The notes under the pieces were generated by a model, which did not search any database, was not told the DNA's origin, and worked only from the letters and a program-made list of their open reading frames with translations. Made by a program: the position numbers and the translations under genes. Shown here piece by piece: positions 46,501 to 55,386 of a DNA stretch of 64,000 nucleotides. How positions within the stretch are numbered: position 1 is the stretch's first letter; every line of letters starts with the position of its first letter. Location of the stretch: positions 96,952 through 160,951 of the forward strand of contig NZ_JABXKL010000002.1 in the NCBI RefSeq assembly GCF_017114995.1, written 5' to 3'. This DNA is from Nostoc sp. NMS9. GTDB lineage: Bacteria > Cyanobacteriota > Cyanobacteriia > Cyanobacteriales > Nostocaceae.

Positions 46501-49500
46501 CCCACTTTGATAAATCTCTAGTAATGGCTGTAATGTGTCTCTCACATGATCTTTCCAATGAATAATGAAGGTATTCACGATGAGGGATGTTCTAGCTATG
46601 AGTGAATGAGACTTAGGTTGTGACAACTGCCTTAAAGCTAACTGTCCAAACTCGTAGCCAGTCTCGATGTCTTCGACCTTTCCACACAGAACTAATCCAA
46701 AGTTGGCATAAGCAAAGGAAGACGCAAATGAATTTCCATGCTCGAATGATAAGCTGACTTGTTTAGATACCAGTAAGGCCATTAAATCAGGAGCGGCAAT
46801 CCAGGCCGTAATCGTAATTCTAGATAGGATTCGCATTGCTGCTAACTTCTCTGGCTCGGTCATTTCCGGCAAATGGATCAAGTCTTTAATCTGCTTCTCA
46901 CTAAAGAGTGATGCGATTGCGTCTAGTTCAAGCTGAATATCTAACTGACTGGGGGTTTCGGGAAAACTGATCCCCAGTTGCTGCAACACTTGCAATCCAG
47001 TGTTAATTGCTTTTAATAGGTGGTTCTGCGCGATGTCGGTTTGAATTTTGACTTCATAAACTTTCACGGTGTCAAGAACCGTTCTGGCTTCTTGTAGAAC
47101 GATCGCCACCCAATATTCTACCTGCTCAAAATCGCCACACAAGTACGCGACTTCTGTTGTTTCTAAATATAAATCTAAGCTCAAGTCATAGTTTATTTGC
47201 CAGCTAGAAGCTGCCAGCCAAACTCTTGCTGTAGCTAAATATTTTTTCGCCACACCATAAGCAATCGCTGCTTTTGCTTTCTGCACGGCAATTAAATTTA
47301 ATCGAGCAATTTCATTTCGTTCAGGTTGCTCACTGACAAGCTCAATCCCATGATTCAAATGATCAACGATTTCAAATAACCTATCTGATAGGCACTCCGG
47401 TGAAGTTTTGCATAGTAGATTGCGACCAATTTGTAAATGAACAATTTGTTTATGCGCCTCATCGATTAAAGCATAGGCAGCTTGCTGTACGCGATCATGC
47501 AGAAACTTATGCTCTTTAATTAACAAGTTTTCATCCAATTCAGATAAGGGTTGAATTAATCCATTTTGTATGGCAGGGAGTAAATCTAAAAAAACTAATT
47601 GAGGTGATTGGTCGCAAACAATTGATAAAACATCTAAATTAAATTCAGCCCCAATACAAGCCGCTAATTTGAGAATTTGCTGTGTAGATTCGGGTAGTTT
47701 CTTCAACTTGACCAGCATTAATTCTACAACATTATCGGTGATATTTTGGGCTTGGATCTGAGCTATGTTCCATTGCCACTCCCCTTTACTTCCCACGCCA
47801 CTTCTCTCAACGGGGGGAACCCCCGCACGAGAGTGGCTCCCCTTACTAAGGGGAGCCAGTGCGTTGGGCGGCTCTGCCGACTTGTTCGCTCTTAGCGTTC
47901 CCGCAGGGTAGCATCTGGCGTGGGATTGAGGGGGGTCAAAGGTCAATAAATTTTCGCTATGCAACATTCTCAAAAATTCACTGACAAAGAAGGGATTGCC
48001 CTCAGTTTTACGCAACACCAACTCAGCTAACGCACGAACGGTGTCTGCATTCTGATGTAGCGTCTCGGCAATTAACTGACTCAACGGCTCAAGCGTTAAT
48101 GGTATTAGGGTAATTTCCTGAAGCTTTGCCCCTTGTTTTCGCAGTCTCTCTAGCATTAATGCTAATGGATGCGTTGGATTTACTTCATTATCTCGATAGG
48201 CTCCAATCAAAAATAGTGATTGGGTTTGCTCATCCAGCAGCATCAACTCGATTAACTTCAGCGTTGCTGAGTCTATCCACTGCAAATCATCTAAGAAGAT
48301 CACAAGGGGATGTGACTCTGAACAAAACACTCGCACAAACTGCCCAAAGATTCGATGAAAGCGATTTTGAGCTTCAGTTGCTCCAACTTCTGGTACAGGC
48401 GACTGCTTGCCGATAATTAATTCAACTTCCGGGATGATATCAATAATAATTTGTCCGTTGGTTCCCAAAGCCCTTAGAAGTTGCGATCGCCACTGTTGCA
48501 GATGCTCATCTGGCTCACTGAGCAATTGTTGTATCAATTTTTGCAAAGCATCTGCGATCGCGCTGTAAGGAATATTACGCTGAAATTGATCAAATTTACC
48601 AGAGATAAAATAACCACGCTTTTGGGTAATTGGTTTATAAATTTCTTGCACTAACGCAGATTTACCAATTCCAGCATAGCCAGATACCAACATCATTTCG
48701 ACTTGGAATTTTGGTTTGCCCGCTTGTTCTCTTTGTGAAGTCGTTTCCGAATTGTTTGATAAAGCAGCGACGCAATTTGACTCTGGACACGCTACGCGAT
48801 CAAACGCCGCCAGTAACATTGCAACTTCCTTGTCCCGCCCATACAGTTTTTGGGGAATTTGAAACTGACCCGAAGCGTCTTGAAGCGCCAGTTGAATGCT
48901 AGAGATTTGACCGATTTGTGCTAATTGTTCAGCACAGATTTCTAAATCCGCTTTGATTCCCCAAGCACTCTGATAGCGTTCTTCTGCATTTTTCGCCATC
49001 AGTTTGAGAATGATATCTGAAACTGGCTTAGGAATTGTTGTATTCAGTTCATGAGGTGGATCTGGCTGTTTGGCGATATGGCAGTGGACTAACTCAAGAA
49101 TGTCCGTTGTGGGAAACGGCAGATGTCCAGTTAGCAGTTCGTAGAACGTCACACCAAGGGAGTAAAAATCGGTGCGGTAATCGAGTAAACGGTTCATCCG
49201 CCCGGTTTGCTCTGGAGATAGATATGCAAGTGTCCCTTCTAAAACATGAGGACTTTTGAAAGTCGGATTCGTGCGGTTAAATTGGGTGGCAATCCCAAAA
49301 TCAATAATTTTGACAACGCCAGTATCCAGATTGAGGACTATGTTTCCAGGGTTGATATCTTTATGAATGACATTGGCTGCATGGATTCTGCCCAGAATGT
49401 CGCAAATAGCAATCGCAACACCGATAAAAGTGGATAAGGGCATGGGGCAGAAGTTCTCTGGGCGCTTGTGCATCCATTTCTCTAGGGACTCTCCCCCAAA

Positions 49501-49782
49501 ATCTTCTAAGAGAATCACCAGAGTGCGTTGATAGTCCTGCTGGCTGTATGCTTTGATAACTCCTTCTAATTTTAGGGAGCGGGTAATTTTATATTCCTGT
49601 CTGTAGCGAGTCAGTTCTTGGGGAGAGGGATAATCAAGCTTTAGCATTTTTACGACGATCCCTACTCCATCGTCTCTGATGCCCCGATAAACTAGAGAAT
49701 TAGAACTTTCATATATCTTGTTTTGGATGGCAATACCAGGTAGAGCAATCATAGAGCAACTCTTAAGACTATAATCTGGCAT
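43585..49782 (-). CDS. Giant hybrid Ser/Thr kinase - AAA ATPase - GAF - PAS - histidine kinase
   Basis: A 2065-residue signalling protein. Domains in order: protein kinase (about 11-285; IHKDINPGNIVL, IIDFGIAT, AYLSPEQTGRMN), AAA ATPase (about 315-690; P-loop VSGYAGIGKSALVQ about 365, Walker B VIFLDDLQWID), a long helical TPR-like region (about 700-1390), GAF (about 1400-1555), PAS (about 1572-1690), PAS (about 1737-1850), HisKA_3 with AREIHDTLAQSF (phospho-His about 1874) and HATPase with VKDDGRGFG. Cyanobacteria have a family of such kinases. ATG 49752 (MIALPGIAI) is an alternative start. About residues 617-666 are a repeat-encoded insertion in the AAA region. The kinase domain has HKD where HRD is usual. 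Confidence 0.93.
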   Translation of the reverse strand: MPDYSLKSCSMIALPGIAIQNKIYESSNSLVYRGIRDDGVGIVVKMLKLDYPSPQELTRYRQEYKITRSLKLEGVIKAYSQQDYQRTLVILLEDFGGESLEKWMHKRPENFCPMPLSTFIGVAIAICDILGRIHAANVIHKDINPGNIVLNLDTGVVKIIDFGIATQFNRTNPTFKSPHVLEGTLAYLSPEQTGRMNRLLDYRTDFYSLGVTFYELLTGHLPFPTTDILELVHCHIAKQPDPPHELNTTIPKPVSDIILKLMAKNAEERYQSAWGIKADLEICAEQLAQIGQISSIQLALQDASGQFQIPQKLYGRDKEVAMLLAAFDRVACPESNCVAALSNNSETTSQREQAGKPKFQVEMMLVSGYAGIGKSALVQEIYKPITQKRGYFISGKFDQFQRNIPYSAIADALQKLIQQLLSEPDEHLQQWRSQLLRALGTNGQIIIDIIPEVELIIGKQSPVPEVGATEAQNRFHRIFGQFVRVFCSESHPLVIFLDDLQWIDSATLKLIELMLLDEQTQSLFLIGAYRDNEVNPTHPLALMLERLRKQGAKLQEITLIPLTLEPLSQLIAETLHQNADTVRALAELVLRKTEGNPFFVSEFLRMLHSENLLTFDPPQSHARCYPAGTLRANKSAEPPNALAPLSKGSHSRAGVPPVERSGVGSKGEWQWNIAQIQAQNITDNVVELMLVKLKKLPESTQQILKLAACIGAEFNLDVLSIVCDQSPQLVFLDLLPAIQNGLIQPLSELDENLLIKEHKFLHDRVQQAAYALIDEAHKQIVHLQIGRNLLCKTSPECLSDRLFEIVDHLNHGIELVSEQPERNEIARLNLIAVQKAKAAIAYGVAKKYLATARVWLAASSWQINYDLSLDLYLETTEVAYLCGDFEQVEYWVAIVLQEARTVLDTVKVYEVKIQTDIAQNHLLKAINTGLQVLQQLGISFPETPSQLDIQLELDAIASLFSEKQIKDLIHLPEMTEPEKLAAMRILSRITITAWIAAPDLMALLVSKQVSLSFEHGNSFASSFAYANFGLVLCGKVEDIETGYEFGQLALRQLSQPKSHSLIARTSLIVNTFIIHWKDHVRDTLQPLLEIYQSGLETGDLEFAAYGAHSYCFNSYVVGNELVEVEREMAAYNEALRQIKQEIALTWNQIFHQAIANLMGYSVNPTRLVGKFYNEENGLPQHEAANDGTAIFDVYFNKFFLCYLFCEYAQAIENSTIAERYLIRITGTPIAPFYYLYDTLTRLATYPESSAQAQEEILKKIAVSQDKIKQWAHYAPMNHLHKYHLVQAETARVLGQLLEAEEFYEQAIQGAKDNEYLQEEALAYELAAKHYLARGREKIAQTYMKEAHYCYERWGAYAKVKDLETRYPQLFPQSSGMAYVPIHKTSGTTSNRSPIAFDLTAVMKASQAISSEIELDQLLGSLMQILIENAGAQTGCLLLENDGEWVIEASCELNDGNNICATRVLQSMSMANCLPESIIQYVIRTHETVILNNAAREGNFINEPYIQHNQTQSLLCLPLLNQSKLVGVLYLENQLAAGAFTPERSQILNLLSSQAAIAIENARLYSKLRASESRMKQFLEAVPVGIGVLDAAGRVYYVNQRGIQLMGKGIDPSVASEQIPEVYQFYLAGTDQNYPTEKLPVIRALSGECTTVDDLEIHQNNATIPVEVWGTPIFDEQGNVAYAIVAFQDITERKQAEHLLANYNRTLEQQVAERTAALQKSEAALRDVYDELRLREQELRLITDALPVLISYVDANQRYRFVNQTYEVWFNLSQDEILGKYVHELLGETVYQRVEPFINQVFEGQTVTLEAEIPFSLGKRCISATLIPDCDRNAQVRGFYSLITDISEQRNAALREQKRAEQASILEERNRMAREIHDTLAQSFTGILVQVGAATQVLADDIEATQAHLEIIDELARTGLAEARRSVVALRPQLLEDGNLHSALHRLVTQMRAAADTALIYEIKGTAYSLPSEVENNLLRIGQEALTNAIKYADAAEIRVELVYDNAQCILRVKDDGRGFGVGTIPSVGGFGLLGMSERAEHLGAQLNIQSQPGQGTEIVVIVNRE
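47785..47935. repeat. Compound dispersed repeat inserted in the giant kinase gene
   Basis: Holds the hairpin GGCTCCCCTT-act-AAGGGGAGCC (47842-47864), CCACTTCTCTCAACGGGGGG, and TTCGCTCTTAGCGTTCCCGC; its TTCGCTTTTAGCGTTCCCG form recurs at 17854-17872. It keeps the reading frame and encodes about 50 Pro/Ser/Arg/Gly-rich residues between two conserved AAA-domain segments. Confidence 0.8.
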
Positions 49783-49906
49783 ACCTCAAACTATACAGCA
49801 ATTCTCATTTTGAGAATAATTACTTGCTGTTTGGTAATTGATAATAAATTTGATGAAATAAAAGATTGATAACTAAACTATGATTTCAGACTCCAAAACG
49901 GGTTTA

Positions 49907-50588
49907 ATATCAAATCCGGTTGATTGCACATAGTATAATCGTCTAAGTGGATCAGGTAACGAAGTATATGCCAAGACGCATTTGTATAGAACCTCACCTA
50001 AGTATTGAGGAACTAGAAAATCGTTATCGCCAATCAAAAGAGGCGATCGCACGGACTCATTAGCAAATTATTTGGTTATTATCTCTTGGCAAGACCACAG
50101 CAGAAGTCGCTTCAATTACGGGATATGGGTTGTCGTGGATTTATGAGCTAGTTCGCAGCTATAACCGTTACGGAGCAAAGATGCTAGGAGACCGTAGGCA
50201 AAATAACACAGGCACGGAACCATTGTTAGATGATGTCCAATTAGCGCAATTATGGCAAATTTTGCATTCCTTACCCGCAGATGCAGGTTTATGGAATGGT
50301 CCCAAGGTGGCAGCTTGGATGAGCGAGTTGTTGGGTCGAAAAGTATCGCCTCAACGATGCCTTCACATTCTCCCGAACTTCAACTCTTCAGTTAGGTTAT
50401 GGCCAGTAACTAATGAAGCGATCGCGCTTCGTGTCCTTTGATTCTTTAGATCACTTAGAAGAGGCTTTATTTCAACGTTGCAAAGTGATATCTGATGACC
50501 AGGACCTAATCCGTGGTCTAACTTATTACCATTGGTGGCAGCAAACAAATAGAAGTTTTACTACGTGCATTTAACCGGATTTGATATA
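49907..50588 (+). mobile_element. Internally deleted IS630-type insertion element
   Basis: Ends are inverted repeats: TATCAAATCCGGTTGATTGC (left, from 49908) and its near complement at the right (AACCGGATTTGATATA, 50573-50588). From ATG 49968 the transposase frame reads MPRRICIEPHLSIEELENRY, hits a stop after AIARTH, then continues in frame with QIIWLLSLGKTTAEVASITG and the helix-turn-helix, up to KVAAWMSELLGRKVSPQR. The catalytic DDE core is missing. The C-terminal piece DSLDHLEEALFQRCKVISDD-QDLIRGLTYYHWW follows. The element cannot move by itself. Confidence 0.85.
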
Positions 50589-51280
50589 ACCCCTAAAAAC
50601 ACCGAGCGTGCGCTCGCACTTTTCATCAAATATCAGTTTCTCCAAGGCTAAAAACTTTGCTTTTACTCATACAGTTTAAGAAATTGCAAATCAAAACTCT
50701 TTTACTTGTCGCGGGTCTTCATCAGGTGGATGCCAACCACCTTTAATCCCTTAGACGAGCTTTGACAATAGACTCTTCATTATGACGTTCATCATTTAGG
50801 TTTAAACGATTACTTGTAGAGCATCCTACGGAACTAATGTCAACAACCTTCTTTTCAGAGTTCAATACAATGTTAAAAGATGATAAGTTCTGATTCGAGT
50901 ATATAGAATTCATTAATACGTATCTATCTTAGCTTATAGTTTATCTAGCTTATAGAGATTGATAGTTGATGGTTTTAAACAGCATGAGAACTCCACTCAT
51001 ACTGAGTATCATCCCTTTCAGTCTATAAGACTATATTCTTAACTTGAAAACCATGAGATTAGATCATAAGTACAATACCGTTGCCAAAATAAGAGCATGA
51101 AAAGGTAAGGAACTTCGTAGTAGAGTTATTGTTTTTCACCACGACAACTCAAAAACTACTTGCAGCCTATGCCGGACATCTTATGACTGTTTCAATGCTT
51201 ATTACCGCAGATAAACACTACAATGATGCGGCAATTAAACCAGAGAGTTCTGTCAATGTTTTACAAAAAAATAAATCTAT
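50589..51280. other. AT-rich intergenic region before the adenosine deaminase gene
   Basis: About 690 bp with no convincing gene. A short palindrome GAGCGTGCGCTC lies at about 50604. A 61-residue frame (51129-51314) overlaps the next gene's start and has no family features. The deaminase promoter presumably lies here. Confidence 0.5.
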
Positions 51281-52852
51281 ATGCATAGACGAGCGCCTTT
51301 ATCTTTGTTTTTAGGAGTATTAACGAGTTCTAGCTGTTTTCTCTTCAGTGTAGCAGCCCAAGTCCCATCTAATTCGCAGCAGTCCTCGACTCGGAGTGAA
51401 GCTCAAGCTGCTAGTTGGTTTGAAGCCCATCGCGCGCAGCCAGCAGCTTTACGAGCATTTGTACAACGAATGCCGAAGGGAGGAGATATCCACAGTCATC
51501 TAAGCGGGGCTGTGTACGCAGAACACTATCTGGAGTGGGCTGCCATCGATGGGTATTGTGTGAATCCAAAGGTGGGGGCTTTAGTTGAACCTAAGGCTTG
51601 CGGTCAGGACAGTAGCTATTTTCCAGCCTCAGAATTGTTAAACCGAACATCTGTTTATGATTCCCTAATAAATCGTTGGTCTACTCGTAACCTCCAATTT
51701 GCTGGAAAATCCGGACACGACCAATTTTTTGACGCTTTTAGTGGTTTTGGGACAATATCAGACTCTGCGAGTCGCCGGGATGATATGGTCGCGGAAGTAG
51801 CAAATCGGGCAGCTTCGCAGCATATTACCTATCTAGAGTTAATGCTTACCGTTCAGGGGAGTGAGGTTCGACAGCTAGGGCGTGAAGTTGGTTGGAATAA
51901 AGATTTGCAAGAGATGCACCGTCAATTGCTCAAAGGAGGATTAAGCAAGCTAGTGATACTCGGCAGCCAGCAATTAGAACAGTTGGAGCGCGAAGTCTGG
52001 AAAACACTTGGTTGCGGAACTCTATCAGCACAGCCCGGATGTGCTGTGACGGTGCGCTATTTGCAGCAAACGACAAGAACAAAGTCACCCGTTGAAGTGT
52101 TTGCTCAGTTAGCTTATGCCTTTGAATTAGCTTCATCGGAAAAGCGTGTGGTTGGCATCAATCTCGTCGCCCCGGAAGATAACCCGATTGCGCTGCGTGA
52201 CTACACCCTGCAAATGCAAATGCTGCAATTTTTAAAACGCCAATTTCCCAATGTCAAGGTCGCGCTCCATTCTGGAGAGTTAACCCTGGGATTGGTTCCG
52301 ACCGAAGATTTACGTTTCCATATTCGGCAAGCTGTAGAAGTGGCACAGGCATCTCGCATCGGACATGGTGTGGATATTCTTTTTGAGGAGCGTCCCTTCG
52401 AGTTGATGGAGCAAATGAAGCGACGCGGCGTGTTGGTCGAAATCTGCCTGACCAGTAATGAGGTCATTTTGAATGTCCAGGGAGATCAACATCCTTTTAG
52501 GGAGTATTGGAAGGCTGGGGTACCAATGACCCTTGCTTCCGATGATGAAGGCATTTCCCGCATTGATTTGAGTCATGAGTATCTGTTAGCGGCAACGAGA
52601 TATGGGCTGGGATATAAAGACCTCAAGCGACTAGCTCGCAATAGCTTAGAATATAGTTTCGCTCCGGGAAATAGTCTCTGGAAGTCGCCTGAGTTTAAGG
52701 AAATGGTTCCAACTTGTGAAAGCGATACCCCTGGTGATACTTCTGTTTCTCAAAGGTGCAGTGCTTTTTTGCACAAGAACGAGCACGCGCGGATTCAATG
52801 GCAGCTAGAGTCGGAATTTGCTCGGTTTGAGTCATTGCGGAACTCGCTTTGA
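51281..52852 (+). CDS. Exported adenosine deaminase family protein
   Basis: A 523-residue metal-dependent deaminase with an N-terminal signal peptide (SLFLGVLTSSSCFLFSVAAQ), much longer than cytosolic bacterial adenosine deaminases (about 330-350). Zinc-site and catalytic motifs are MPKGGDIHSHLSGAVY (H-x-H), KVALHSGELT (His and catalytic Glu), SRIGHGVDI, EICLTSNEVI and TLASDDEGISRID (Asp pair). The layout recalls secreted ADGF/CECR1-type enzymes. It would deaminate adenosine in the periplasm or outside the cell, for salvage or signalling. It lies between IS remnants, so it may be acquired. Confidence 0.88.
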   Translation: MHRRAPLSLFLGVLTSSSCFLFSVAAQVPSNSQQSSTRSEAQAASWFEAHRAQPAALRAFVQRMPKGGDIHSHLSGAVYAEHYLEWAAIDGYCVNPKVGALVEPKACGQDSSYFPASELLNRTSVYDSLINRWSTRNLQFAGKSGHDQFFDAFSGFGTISDSASRRDDMVAEVANRAASQHITYLELMLTVQGSEVRQLGREVGWNKDLQEMHRQLLKGGLSKLVILGSQQLEQLEREVWKTLGCGTLSAQPGCAVTVRYLQQTTRTKSPVEVFAQLAYAFELASSEKRVVGINLVAPEDNPIALRDYTLQMQMLQFLKRQFPNVKVALHSGELTLGLVPTEDLRFHIRQAVEVAQASRIGHGVDILFEERPFELMEQMKRRGVLVEICLTSNEVILNVQGDQHPFREYWKAGVPMTLASDDEGISRIDLSHEYLLAATRYGLGYKDLKRLARNSLEYSFAPGNSLWKSPEFKEMVPTCESDTPGDTSVSQRCSAFLHKNEHARIQWQLESEFARFESLRNSL

Positions 52853-52883
52853 TTGACTTTCAAGAAAAATCTAGAGTGACGAA

Positions 52884-53009
52884 TTATTTAACCGCAGCGA
52901 CTTTTTTAGAAGTCAAGTTTTTCGGTTCTTTAGGACTTTCTTCAAATTGAATACTAGCATTTTCCCAAAACTCTTTCTCTTTATAACTGTTAGCTGCTGG
53001 ATTAAACAT
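52884..53009 (-). CDS. Possible small protein, 41 residues
   Basis: On the minus strand ATG 53009 opens a 41-residue frame, MFNPAANSYKEKEFWENASI...KVAAVK, ending TAA at 52884-52886. It is charged, with a Glu/Lys-rich middle and a basic tail, no hydrophobic segment. GAGG lies upstream. The composition looks coding rather than random, but I recognise no family. Confidence 0.42.
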   Translation of the reverse strand: MFNPAANSYKEKEFWENASIQFEESPKEPKNLTSKKVAAVK

Positions 53010-53122
53010 CTAAGTAAGCCTCAGTAACTATAGTTACATCTATTATGCAGCTTGCCAAAATAAGAAAATAACGTGAATCTGCTTAAATCTTTAACCTTCA
53101 TTTTTAATTTCCAACAAAATTT

Positions 53123-53148
53123 CACCCTATCTTACAGGAGATAGGGTG
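53123..53148 (-). terminator. Hairpin after the repeat-protein gene
   Basis: CACCCTATCT-tacagg-AGATAGGGTG is a perfect 10-bp stem located about 45 bp past the stop of the minus-strand gene at 53192. On that strand AAATTTTGTTGG follows, a weak T-run. Terminator use is likely but not certain. Confidence 0.55.
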
Positions 53149-53191
53149 ATGGGAATGCGGGGCGATCGCAGAGCGAGTAAAAATTCAAATT

Positions 53192-53542
53192 TTAGTGATG
53201 AAGACGAGCTTGGCGCTCACGCAATTCACGAGCTTTTTGTTCACGAGCTTGGCGCTCACGCAATTCACGAGCCTTTTGTTCACGAGCTTGGCGCTCACGT
53301 AATTCACGAGCCTTTTGTTCACGAGCTTGGCGTTCACGTAATTCACGAGCCTTTTGTTCACGAACCTGCTGTTCATGCAATTGACGTTCACGAATTAGTT
53401 TAGCGTTATTAAAAGCAATAGTATTAGTATTTAAATGTTCATTGCGAAAATTCACTTCAGATGCATTAGCATGAGTTGAAAGAGCAGCAATTGAAACAGA
53501 AGCTAATAAACCACCAAGAAGAATAGATTTTAAGCGGTTCAT
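53192..53542 (-). CDS. Exported protein with four 13-residue Arg/Glu-rich repeats
   Basis: A 116-residue protein from MNRLKSILLGG, preceded by AAGGATAT. The longer frame adds 29 residues before the signal peptide. The signal is LKSILLGGLLASVSIAALSTHANA. The mature part ends in tandem EQKARELRERQAR units (about residues 64-115), encoded by a 39-bp tandem DNA repeat. The repeats would form one long, highly charged helix. I know no family with this exact layout. Function unknown: a periplasmic scaffold or nucleic-acid/polyanion binder are guesses. Confidence 0.72.
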   Translation of the reverse strand: MNRLKSILLGGLLASVSIAALSTHANASEVNFRNEHLNTNTIAFNNAKLIRERQLHEQQVREQKARELRERQAREQKARELRERQAREQKARELRERQAREQKARELRERQARLHH

Positions 53543-53970
53543 ATATCCTTTAATCCTTGTTTTACTTAACTTGTATATTGCCAATATATTCTGCATAATC
53601 AAGAAAAGATATCTAGCAAATGTCACCACTTAAACATGACTAAAGTCACTAAGCGCGTCAGTTGGGGAAAATCGGTAATTCAATCTCAAGCGATCGCGAT
53701 CGCACTTTGGCCCAATAGCTGCTGAAGATTGCACTCAGAATTTATCGGGCAAAGCTCATGAACAACCAACCGAATCACAAAAACCGTAGTCTACAAGAAA
53801 CGCCATGTCCTATTTCTTGCCTTAAGGCGATCACACCTCGCTGCTTCTGGGGTAGCTCGCCAACTGACCTATTACTAACTTTTCATATTTTAGAAATAAA
53901 TCAAACTAAAATCTTTGTATTTAGATGTTCAAACATCTAGATGTCTAGGATGTGGAAGTGGCACCTCGGC
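53543..53970. other. Intergenic region with doubled HIP1
   Basis: No gene is supported in 430 bp. GCGATCGCGATCGC (53691-53704) is two overlapping HIP1 octamers. The short frame at 53758 has no family features. Confidence 0.5.
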
Positions 53971-54621
53971 TCAATACCTATCTGTTCTGTGTTCTGCTGA
54001 TGGCGGCATCCCGATCAATTTCAATACATCTGCTTGTGGCTGTTTCAACTGGATCTCTGGTAGCCATTCATCCGGGTTGGTATATAGCAAATCTAAATTA
54101 GCTGCAATCTTGTGTGACTCCCAATCCCACCAAGATAGTTCTAGCAGCCGTTCTACTGTTTTAGGCTCAAACCGATACCGAATTATCTTAGCTGGATTAC
54201 CGACCACAATTGCATACGCAGGAACATCACAAGCAACAACAGCCTGTGCGCCCACAACTGCACCATTCCCAATTTTCACCCCTGACAAAATCGTTGCTCC
54301 ATGCCCAATCCAAACATCATGGCCAATATTCGTCACCCCGCAAGCAGATGCATCGGTGTAACGTTCTTCTGGAGAAGCTTCCGCAGATAACCACTTGAAA
54401 GGAAATGTCGTTACTCTTGTCATAATGTGGTTTCCTCCACCAAAAATAACGATATCCTTAGCCAGAGAACAAAACTTTCCGATCTCAATCCGATCTTTTG
54501 GGGTAAATATTGCCAAACTGATGTGCCGATCAAAGTAGGTGTAATCTCCAACTTTGATACGCGGGTCTTGAATATGAGCATTTAGCCAAATGGGAGGAGA
54601 AGTATATTCGAGCATAGTCAT
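53971..54621 (-). CDS. CatB-like xenobiotic/antibiotic O-acetyltransferase (hexapeptide repeat)
   Basis: About 216 residues of left-handed beta-helix: IQDPRIKVGDYTYFDRHISL, KIGNGAVVGAQAVVACDVPAYAIVVGNPAKIIRYRF (hexapeptide turns) and the family signature DVWIGHGATI with its catalytic-type His in GGGNHIMTRVTTFPF. These are marks of the CatB/Vat group, which acetylates chloramphenicol or streptogramin A. Chromosomal members often have unknown natural substrates. ATG 54621 (MTMLEYTSPP) is preferred over a GTG 15 bp upstream. It ends and begins close to IS debris. Confidence 0.88.
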   Translation of the reverse strand: MTMLEYTSPPIWLNAHIQDPRIKVGDYTYFDRHISLAIFTPKDRIEIGKFCSLAKDIVIFGGGNHIMTRVTTFPFKWLSAEASPEERYTDASACGVTNIGHDVWIGHGATILSGVKIGNGAVVGAQAVVACDVPAYAIVVGNPAKIIRYRFEPKTVERLLELSWWDWESHKIAANLDLLYTNPDEWLPEIQLKQPQADVLKLIGMPPSAEHRTDRY

Positions 54622-54637
54622 AAAAGATATCCACACT

Positions 54638-55096
54638 TCAACAGGTTATCCGTAAGAGGTTAAAAGTATGTTCTTCTTGTTTACCACTATAAAATGCTTT
54701 TTGATGTCTTTGTGGTTTTTCTATCGGACTTTCCATAACATCCATGACAATTAAGTCTTCTGATACAGATGTATTTAATAATTTTTTCTTCCCTGGTAAA
54801 CTGAATTTTCGGGACTTGATTAAAATGTTTTCAATGTTATGAACTATACGACAAACTGTCGATTCTGCAATTCCGAAATCTTGCCCTATATGAAAATAAG
54901 TTCTATATTCTCTCCAATACTGAAGAACCATTAAAACTTGATCTTCCACAATTAATTCCGGAGGACGTCCAGATTTTTTGCGCAATGCTTTTTTACCTTT
55001 AACTATACGAACCATCAATCGATAAGTTTTACGATTAACTCCTGTCAGTCGTTTAAATTTTGTGGAAGACAATTGTTTGGTTTGAGAGTATTTCAT
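54638..55096 (-). pseudogene. Truncated IS5-type transposase (N-terminal half)
   Basis: The frame begins MKYSQTKQLSSTKFKRLTGV and has the HTH-like part SGRPPELIVEDQVLMVLQYW, FGIAESTVCRIVHNIENIL and VMDVMESPIEKPQ, typical of the first ORF or half of IS5-group elements. It ends soon after YSGKQEEHTFN, where the catalytic half should begin (normally KKEHTLK...). The DDE residues are therefore missing, and the CatB gene starts only 17 bp beyond. It is a remnant left by deletion. Confidence 0.8.
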
Positions 55097-55386
55097 TTTT
55101 AACTCAGTAATTTTACTTAGGAAGTCAAACCAGATATTATATCACAAAAAACTTTTGCAAGAGGTCTTATCTGCGGTTCACAAAATTTTCTGAAGGGGTC
55201 GTACCGTGGAGAATCAGTAAGTCAGTGGGTGTATTTCTGTGCTGATGGGGCTGGGTGGGGGGAAGGCGAAAAGCTGCGGGCGCGTAAATGCCTTGATTGT
55301 AGCAACGTTCAGCTGTTTACGTATGATTAGCTGATGGCTAGCCACCAGTGAGTAAATTGTAGTCAAATACTTGGCATTACCTACCA
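55097..55386. other. Intergenic stretch between IS remnants
   Basis: No gene is supported. A G-rich stretch (GGGGCTGGGTGGGGGGAAGG, about 55247-55266) stands out; its origin is unclear, perhaps further element debris. Confidence 0.4.

Noticed and set aside
53146..53403. Plus-strand frame rich in HELGAHAIHEPFV repeats
   Set aside because: It is the mirror of the exported repeat-protein gene on the minus strand. That gene has a signal peptide and ribosome site; this frame has neither.
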